A stretch of DNA of 49,084 nucleotides from Actinospica acidithermotolerans (GTDB lineage Bacteria > Actinomycetota > Actinomycetes > Streptomycetales > Catenulisporaceae): contig NZ_JAGSOH010000049.1 in NCBI RefSeq assembly GCF_018139625.1, positions 1 through 49,084 of the forward strand, given 5' to 3'. This document shows positions 43,845-49,084 of the stretch, piece by piece (within the stretch, counting starts at the first letter, position 1; each line of letters starts with the position of its first letter). A program made the translations under genes and the position numbers. The notes under the pieces were generated by a model. The model saw nothing but the letters and a program-made list of their open reading frames with translations. It searched no databases and was not told the DNA's origin.

Positions 43845-44761
43845 TCGAAGACAGCGAGCAGGACCTTGACGAGGACGTCACGCTGTTCACGTCCCTGGAC
43901 CGCAACGTCGGCTGGAGGCAGGCCTACCTCGTCGCCCGGCGCGTCGAGCCCGTCGATGACAGCGTCGTGGGCCTCGGACAGCCGCGCGCGCGTACCGCAT
44001 ATCGGCGCATCAGCGTCCACGAGTTCGCGCGCCGTGCCCGCACCTCCGACAAGCGCGTGAGGGCTTACCTGCGCGCCTGGGAGCGCGCCGCCGCAGACGG
44101 CATTGTGCCCGCCTCGGCCTCCTTGGACCGGGAGACCGCGGTGCAGCTGCCCGACGCGGCGGCGACCCCGTTCTACGGCGAGGAGGGCTACTACCGCGGG
44201 CACGAGGCGTACAACATGTCCGAGGCCCGCCTGGAGGCCATCGAACGCGAGTCGGAGTCCCTCGGCATCCGGCCCCAGTCCTGTGCGTTCGTGGCAGCCC
44301 ACCCGAAGGCGGTGACGGCTGCGATCATCGCCGACGAGCGCACGTACAAGGCGGCGAAGAAGGCATTCGAAGAGTACGAGAGGCGCCAGCAGCAGTCGGA
44401 CCGCACCGACCGCGAGGCCAACCGGGTGGCGCTCGAAGAGCACCTTCGCAGCGAAAACCAGCCCGAACAGGACGGCGCTGCCACCGGACACGGCGGCCGC
44501 GAGGATGAGAGCCTCGAGGGGCAGTGCTCGTCCCGGGTGCTCCAGGATCTCGGCGCCGCCCGTATGAGCGTGCTCAACGCCCTGGCGCTGCTTAGGAAGC
44601 ACCCCGGAGCCCTCGCTCCGCAGCAGGTTGCCGCGATCACCGACTTCTGCGAGACCACGCGCTCCGCGCTCGAGGACGTGCGCGACCTGGTCGCCACGAA
44701 CCACCCCGACTTGAGCGACGCAGCCTTGAAGGCGTTCCTGGAAGAAAGCGAGACCCCGTAG
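43829..44761 (+). CDS. Unrecognised protein with HTH-like segment, accessory operon
   Basis: The start is GTG 43829; GTG 43841 overlaps a tiny upstream ORF and is an equal candidate. The roughly 310-residue protein begins acidic (DVIEDSEQDLDEDVTLF). An HTH-like segment, VHEFARRARTSDKRVRAYLRAWERAAADG (about 62-90), is followed by TPFYGEEGYYRGHEAYNM, a helical region (VTAAIIADERTYKAAKKAFEEYERRQQ), a variable acidic linker and a C-terminal helical bundle (RMSVLNALALLRKHPG, ITDFCETTRSALEDVRDLV). The HTH and basic helices suggest DNA binding, possibly partition or replication control. The next gene begins directly after its stop. Confidence 0.6.
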   Translation: MALDVIEDSEQDLDEDVTLFTSLDRNVGWRQAYLVARRVEPVDDSVVGLGQPRARTAYRRISVHEFARRARTSDKRVRAYLRAWERAAADGIVPASASLDRETAVQLPDAAATPFYGEEGYYRGHEAYNMSEARLEAIERESESLGIRPQSCAFVAAHPKAVTAAIIADERTYKAAKKAFEEYERRQQQSDRTDREANRVALEEHLRSENQPEQDGAATGHGGREDESLEGQCSSRVLQDLGAARMSVLNALALLRKHPGALAPQQVAAITDFCETTRSALEDVRDLVATNHPDLSDAALKAFLEESETP

Positions 44762-45340
44762 ATGCCCCGCGACCGTGCAACCCAGACCCCCTTGAAGTCG
44801 CAGGTGAACCGCGACGCGGCCGACGTGCTCGCGTTCCTGGAGAAGTTCCCCTTGACGGAGTTCACGAGCAGTCAGATCGCGCGCGGCTCCGGCGTGCCAA
44901 AGCACCGGCTCGGCCCCGCGGTCCGCCTCGCCCGCGCCGCGGCGGAGCTGCGCCATGCGCGGATCGAGGACTACGGCTACTCGCAGGATCCCGCCCGCCG
45001 CCGGGAGAAGACGCTGCGCTACGTCCCCGAAGGCAAGGGCGACGCATACGGCGCGCGCGACGCCAACCGGTCCTCGCGCGCCGCGATCACCCAGATGGAG
45101 AACGCGCGCCGCGCCTGCGACTCCGCGGCCAAGAACCCCCACATTGACAAACGCGCCGGGTACAAGCAGGTCGGGAACGCCTTCGGGTCCTGCCTGAGCA
45201 CGGTCGCGGGCATCCAGGAAATGGCCGATGAAATCTGGGACCAGAACAGGAAGCTGCTCGAGAACGCGGTGACCATCGCCGCCTACGAGGCGGCGGAGTC
45301 GAAGCCGCCCACCCTCTCGATCGTCAGCGATCTGCCCTAG
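44762..45340 (+). CDS. Unrecognised winged-helix-like protein, accessory operon
   Basis: ATG 44762 immediately follows the preceding TAG. The 192-residue protein has an N-terminal winged-helix-like part: VLAFLEKFPLTEFTSSQIARGSGVPKHRLGPAVRLARAAAEL (about 22-65), then YSQDPARRREKTLRYVP as a basic wing. A helical C-terminal part contains NARRACDSAAKNPHID and VGNAFGSCLSTVAGIQEMADEI. Its stop TAG (45338-45340) is formed by the CTAG target site of the adjoining IS element, so the native end is unchanged by the insertion. Probably DNA-binding; family unknown. Confidence 0.6.
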   Translation: MPRDRATQTPLKSQVNRDAADVLAFLEKFPLTEFTSSQIARGSGVPKHRLGPAVRLARAAAELRHARIEDYGYSQDPARRREKTLRYVPEGKGDAYGARDANRSSRAAITQMENARRACDSAAKNPHIDKRAGYKQVGNAFGSCLSTVAGIQEMADEIWDQNRKLLENAVTIAAYEAAESKPPTLSIVSDLP

Positions 45341-46386
45341 GGTGCGTTTGAATAGTGTGCTCATGACCAGTCGTTGATGGCTGCGATCTGTGCGGTGGCC
45401 TCGTACCGGACGGTGAGCTTGTCGTAGCGGGTGGCCACCGCGCGGTGCCTCTTGAGGCGGTTGATCCCGCACTCGACGGCATGGCGCAGCTTGTAGAGCT
45501 CCCGGTCGAAGGCGTGCTTGCGCCCACCGCGCGAGCCCTTCTTCTTCCGGTTCGCCTTCTGGTCTTCTTTGACCGGGATCACTCCCTTGATCCCTCGCCG
45601 AGACAGGAAGCGCCGGTTGGCCCATGACGAGTAGGCCTTGTCCGCCAGCACCAGGTCCGGGCGCGTGCGCGGGCGCCCGGGGCCGATCCTCGGCACGCGG
45701 ATGCGGCGCAGGACGGGCGCGAACTGGGGGCTGTCACCGCGTTGCCCGGCGGTGAGCACCAGCGCGAGCAGCCTCTGGCCCTGCTCGATGGCCACGTGCA
45801 GTTTCGAGGTCAGTCCGCCCCGTGAGCGCCCGAGCCCGTGGTCGGCCGGCTCGCCGACGGGCGGTTCGACCTGGGCGCCCGGATCGCGCCGGGCGCCCGC
45901 GGCGTGCTGGTGTGCGCGGGTGACGGTGGAGTCCACCGACAAGTTCCACGTGATCAGCCCATTCGCATCCGCCCCGGCCTGCAGCGCGGTGAGGATCGCG
46001 GACCAGACACCGTCGAGCTGCCAGCGGCGGTAGAGCCAGTACACGCACTGCCACGGCCCGTAATACGGCGGCACATCCCGCCACGGCACCCCGGCCCGGG
46101 TGCGCCACCGGATGCCGTCGATCAGCCGCCGCTTGCTGTGCACCATCGGGCGACCAGGCCTTTTGCCGTGCGGAAGCAGCGGTTCGAGCACCGCCCACTG
46201 TGCGTCGGTCAGGTCATGGCGCGCGAAAGCAGGTATCGTCTCCACCCGAGGTCTCCGTGCAGGTGAGAGTCTTCTTGGTCGATGAACTCACCTACCGGAG
46301 ACCTCGTTCATACGCATGCTGCGACACACTGCAGTGATCGGATCGTGACCAGCGCCTTCGTGCGCAACCCACTTTTCAAACGCACC
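45341..46386 (-). mobile_element. Complete IS5-family insertion sequence (about 1046 bp)
   Basis: The ends are GGTGCGTTTGAA (45341-45352) and its exact reverse complement TTCAAACGCACC (46375-46386), with extended imperfect pairing of about 18 of 20 bases. CTAG flanks both sides (45337-45340 and 46387-46390), a YTAR-type target site as used by the IS427 subgroup. One transposase gene lies between. The element looks intact and possibly active. Confidence 0.92.
45361..46245 (-). CDS. IS5-family transposase
   Basis: The 294-residue single-frame DDE transposase has an N-terminal DUF4096-type domain ([22 protein letters not shown] and [23 protein letters not shown]). The catalytic core has [16 protein letters not shown] (D), [14 protein letters not shown] (D) and the DDE glutamate in [24 protein letters not shown] 46245 is the start. 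It reads leftward inside the element delimited by inverted repeats and shows no frameshift or stop, so it is probably functional. Confidence 0.95.
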   Translation of the reverse strand: METIPAFARHDLTDAQWAVLEPLLPHGKRPGRPMVHSKRRLIDGIRWRTRAGVPWRDVPPYYGPWQCVYWLYRRWQLDGVWSAILTALQAGADANGLITWNLSVDSTVTRAHQHAAGARRDPGAQVEPPVGEPADHGLGRSRGGLTSKLHVAIEQGQRLLALVLTAGQRGDSPQFAPVLRRIRVPRIGPGRPRTRPDLVLADKAYSSWANRRFLSRRGIKGVIPVKEDQKANRKKKGSRGGRKHAFDRELYKLRHAVECGINRLKRHRAVATRYDKLTVRYEATAQIAAINDWS

Positions 46387-46526
46387 CTAGCCCTCGGCGT
46401 GCCGCTCAAGGTAGGTGGCCGCGCCGCGCCTGCAAAGACGTGGGGCACCGCTCCCCGAGTCCACCTGCGCCGCCATTGGCCCCATGCGGCCTAAACGGCG
46501 TGTGCCTGGCCTCGCGGGAGTCCGCG

Positions 46527-46546
46527 AGATCATGAAAAGATGATCT
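46527..46546. promoter_or_regulatory. Dyad symmetry upstream of the truncated integrase
   Basis: AGATCAT (46527-46533) and ATGATCT (46540-46546) flank a six-base GAAAAG centre. A small CGCGG/CCGCG hairpin precedes it. It lies about 80 bases before the integrase start and may be an operator or a recombination arm site. Confidence 0.35.
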
Positions 46547-46627
46547 TCTGTGCAGAGGGTGCCACTCGCCTGCCCGCATCTGCTCGCGGCCAGGCAGCGC
46601 ACGCTGACGTATTGGTGGAGAAAGAGC

Positions 46628-47428
46628 ATGGGTCGACGTCGTAACGGTGAATCGTCCTGCTACCTCGGATCGGATGGCCGGTGGCACGGCCGCGTGAGTG
46701 TCGGCCTCAAAGTCGACGGCTCACCGGATAGACGCCACGTCAGCGGACCAGACCAGGACACAGTCTTGGAAAAGATCGGGAAGCTCGAAGCGCTACGGGA
46801 TGCCGGGAGCGTGGTGGGCCCCGCACGGATCCCGACCGTCGCTCAGTGGATGCGCACGTGGCTCGAGACCATCGCGCCGCGCACGGCTCAGCAGAGCACG
46901 GTGGACGAGATCTACCGTCCCAAGGTTGAGCGGTGGATCATCCCGGCGCTGGGCCGTCACCGACTCGACCGGCTCTTACCGCAGCACCTGGACGAGTTCT
47001 ACACCTCCTGTGCGCGGGCAGGTCTCTCATCCAAGAGCGTGCTGCTGCTGCATCAGATCATCTCGCGCGCTCTGAAAATGGCGCTGAGCCGCGGGCAGGT
47101 CCAGCGCAACGTTGCCGGACTTGTCGATGCCCCAACGCACCGGGACGCGGAGATCGAGCCGCTCAGTAGAGCCCAGGCGCGCGCCCTGCTCGATTCCGCT
47201 GCTTCGTTGCGCAACGGCGCGCGCTGGTCGGTCGCGTTGGCTCTCGGACTGCGCCAGGCCGAGGCCCTCGGCATGCGCTGGGGATGCGTTGATCTCGATG
47301 CCGGCACGGTGCGTGTCTTCCAGATCAAGCGTTCGCGCTACCAGCACGGCTGCGGTGACCCGGCCGCCTGTGGCGCCGCCCGGCACGTTCGGTCATGCAA
47401 GCACCCGTGCATGCGCCACTGGCTGTGA
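46628..47428 (+). pseudogene. Tyrosine recombinase (integrase), 3' end lost to an IS insertion
   Basis: ATG 46628 has a purine-rich site upstream. The 266 residues hold an N-terminal arm-binding domain (CYLGSDGRWHGRVSVGLK), a SAM-like core domain (TVAQWMRTWLETIAPRTAQ to LSSKSVLLLHQIISRAL) and the first catalytic block with Arg (LALGLRQAEALGMRW). It ends in a Cys-rich insertion (GCGDPAACGAARHVRSCKHPC) seen in Streptomyces element integrases. The HxxR and Tyr block is missing. The stop TGA (47426-47428) belongs to the IS end, so this is a disrupted gene. Normal length would be nearly 400 residues. Confidence 0.85.
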
Positions 47429-49084
47429 CGTCTTCTGCGGAGCCCGCTTTGACGTCCTGATCTGAGCCCATCGAGGGGGCGTGCGCGGGGGTACGCCATG
47501 TGTGTCGTTTCGAAGTGGACCCGGACTTTCTCTTGCGGTGCAATGCTTTTCCCATCTCACCGCATCAGGGAGGGTTCATGTGGGATTGCCCGTAGAAGAA
47601 CTGATACGCCGGGTTCGCCGGGATCGCGAAGTCGAAGGCCTGTCGATCCGGGCGCTCGCGCGCAAGCACCGGGTCGGGCGCAAGTTCGTCAGACGCGCCC
47701 TGGCCTCGACAATCCCACATCAGCGCAAGACTCCCGAGCGCCAGGCACCGGTGCTGGGACCGTTTCACGAGATTATCGACTCCTGGTTGCGGCAGGACGC
47801 GTCGTTGCCGGTCAAGCAGCGCCAGACGCTCGTGCGCATGACCGCGCGGCTGCGCGAGGAGCACGGCTGCCCCGCCGCCTACGGGGCGGTGCGCGACTAC
47901 GTCGGCAAGCGTCGCCGTCAGTTGGAGGCCGAGCTGTTCTCGGTGCCGGCGGCGCTGCCGGGATTCGTTCCGCGCTTCAACGTCCCCGGCCAGGACGCCG
48001 AGGTCGACTTCGGCGAACTGTTCGTGCGCATCGGCGACCAACTGGTCAAGTGCTACCTGTTCGTACTGCGCCTGTGCTACAGCGGCTTCGCGATCCACCG
48101 CGCCTATCCCTCCAGCTCACAGGAGGTCTTCCTCGACGCGCACGCGCACGCCTTCCGGGTGCTCGGGGGCGTTCCGGCCGGACAGATCCGCTACGACAAC
48201 CTGACCCCGGCCGTCGTCAGCGTCGTCTACCGCTCCCGGGACCGGGTCGAGAACCCGCGGTGGAAGGCGTTCCACGAGCACCACGGGCTAACGGTCTGGT
48301 ACTGCCAGCCCGGCAAGTCCGGGGCGCATGAGAAGGGCGGGGTCGAAGGCGAGATCGGGTATTTCCGCCGCACCTACCTCTCCCCGCCCCCGACCGTCAC
48401 CGATCTCGACGAGCTCAACTCGATGATCGACGAGTGGCAGGAGCGGGAACTGCACCGTCATATCGGCCAGCGCTCCCGCTCGATCGGCCAGGACTTCGCC
48501 ACCGAGGCGAAGCTCCTCAAGCCCCTGCCGACAGAACCCTTCGACACTCGCCTGCAGCTCTCGTGCGTCACCGACCGCTACGCGATGATCAACGTTCGGG
48601 CCAACCGGTACTCAGTGCCGGCCAGGTTCATCGGCCGTCGCCTGCGGGTGATGCTGGGCGCCGAGGACCTTCTCATCTACCACGGCGTCACCGAGGTCGC
48701 CCGCCACCGGCGGTTGATCGCCCGCGGAGAAGAGAAGGTCGAACTCGACCACTACCTCGGGATCCTGCTCGGCCGTCCCGGAGCCCTCCAAGGCTCACGC
48801 GTGCTCCACCACGCCCGAGCACAAGGGGCCTTCACCTCCGAACACGAGGCGTACTGGGCCAAGGCGCGCAAAGACCTCGGCGACCAAGACGGAACACGGG
48901 CACTGATCCACATCCTGCTGCTGCACCGCCACAACCACCCGGCCGACGTCCAGCACGGCATCCGCACAGCGCTCGGACTCGGCACACTCTCGCTCGACGT
49001 CATCGCGCTCGAGACTCGCAAGGCCGCTCAGGCCGCCGGGCGCGCCCCCACCGTCACCGCCCCGCCCGGCGAACATCTCCAACC
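47424..49084 (+). mobile_element. IS21-family element, left part (continues beyond the window)
   Basis: The left end is inferred at TGTGACGTC (47424). Just inside it lies a 24-bp direct repeat: GACGTC and GAGCCC recur at 47427/47451 and 47440/47464, the multiple terminal repeats expected for IS21. An istA gene follows. The right end, istB and the target duplication lie outside the window, so the exact boundary and completeness cannot be verified. Confidence 0.75.
47580..49084 (+). CDS. istA: IS21-family transposase IstA (partial, runs off the window)
   Basis: GTG 47580 follows AGGGAGGG (47567-47574). The frame is open to the window end (at least 501 residues). The N-terminal HTH is LSIRALARKHRVGRKFVRRAL. 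The DDE core has EVDFGELFVRIGD (D), GQIRYDNLTPAVV (D) and HEKGGVEGEIGYFRR (E), the IS21 IstA arrangement, followed by the Mu-transposase-like C-terminal beta-barrel domain (NVRANRYSVPARFIG). No stop or frameshift was seen in the reading. istB would be expected just downstream. Confidence 0.93.
   Translation, partial: MGLPVEELIRRVRRDREVEGLSIRALARKHRVGRKFVRRALASTIPHQRKTPERQAPVLGPFHEIIDSWLRQDASLPVKQRQTLVRMTARLREEHGCPAAYGAVRDYVGKRRRQLEAELFSVPAALPGFVPRFNVPGQDAEVDFGELFVRIGDQLVKCYLFVLRLCYSGFAIHRAYPSSSQEVFLDAHAHAFRVLGGVPAGQIRYDNLTPAVVSVVYRSRDRVENPRWKAFHEHHGLTVWYCQPGKSGAHEKGGVEGEIGYFRRTYLSPPPTVTDLDELNSMIDEWQERELHRHIGQRSRSIGQDFATEAKLLKPLPTEPFDTRLQLSCVTDRYAMINVRANRYSVPARFIGRRLRVMLGAEDLLIYHGVTEVARHRRLIARGEEKVELDHYLGILLGRPGALQGSRVLHHARAQGAFTSEHEAYWAKARKDLGDQDGTRALIHILLLHRHNHPADVQHGIRTALGLGTLSLDVIALETRKAAQAAGRAPTVTAPPGEHLQ

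Noticed and set aside
35092-47428. The two integrase fragments being halves of one split gene
   Set aside because: The N-terminal piece at 46628 has a Cys-rich insertion and belongs to a different integrase group from the YDLRHTC-type C-terminal fragment at 35092.

Overview
The window is high-GC actinomycete DNA with GTG and TTG starts, many 4-base ATGA/GTGA gene overlaps, and several candidate leaderless promoters (a -10 hexamer 6-7 bases before the start codon). Gene content (WXG100-type secretion target, SACE_7040-type TetR, DUF5941 CDP-alcohol transferase, filamentous-actinomycete integrases) fits a Streptomyces/Catenulispora/Actinospica-like organism. The genus cannot be fixed from this sequence.

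Region 1 (1-3.9 kb): a CPBP-type membrane protease, then a tightly overlapping four-gene cassette. It reads as a type VII secretion target-like protein, a putative polymorphic toxin and two candidate immunity or accessory proteins, closed by a strong hairpin.

Region 2 (3.9-20 kb): ordinary chromosomal genes. They include a TetR regulator, a YdeP-type molybdopterin oxidoreductase, a repeat-containing secreted protein, an overlapping set of small membrane proteins ending in a cysteine synthase/Cds1-like PLP enzyme, and a four-TM protein with duplicated ectodomains. A MacA/MacB-type efflux operon (adaptor, ATPase, permease, DUF5666-like membrane protein, lipoprotein) is followed by an OmpR-type two-component system that probably controls it, then an alpha/alpha-barrel protein.

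Region 3 (20.1-34.9 kb): a large cell-surface glycopolymer (teichoic acid-like) cluster. It holds a GT4, a GT2-glycerophosphotransferase fusion, a DUF5941 CDP-alcohol transferase, GalE, a LicC/RmlA-type nucleotidyltransferase, a glycerol-1-phosphate dehydrogenase-like enzyme, a second CDP-alcohol transferase with an altered motif, a GT2, a TagGH-type ABC exporter and two membrane-anchored esterase-fold proteins. Together they could make an activated polyol phosphate, polymerise and decorate it, and export it. The nucleotidyltransferase start carries a 65-bp partial duplication that creates a 22-codon leader peptide.

Region 4 (34.95-49.1 kb): an accessory, recombination-scarred region. It contains a 5'-truncated integrase, lower-GC genes (VOC protein, secreted protein with interrupted signal peptide), tRNA-Arg(CCU), a possibly new recombination module (DDE-like protein, atypical tyrosine recombinase-like protein, divergent HTH regulator around a 16-bp dyad), a tRNA-like remnant, a set of unrecognised genes with several predicted DNA-binding folds, a complete IS5-family element inserted exactly at a stop codon, and an integrase truncated by an IS21-family element whose istA runs off the window end.
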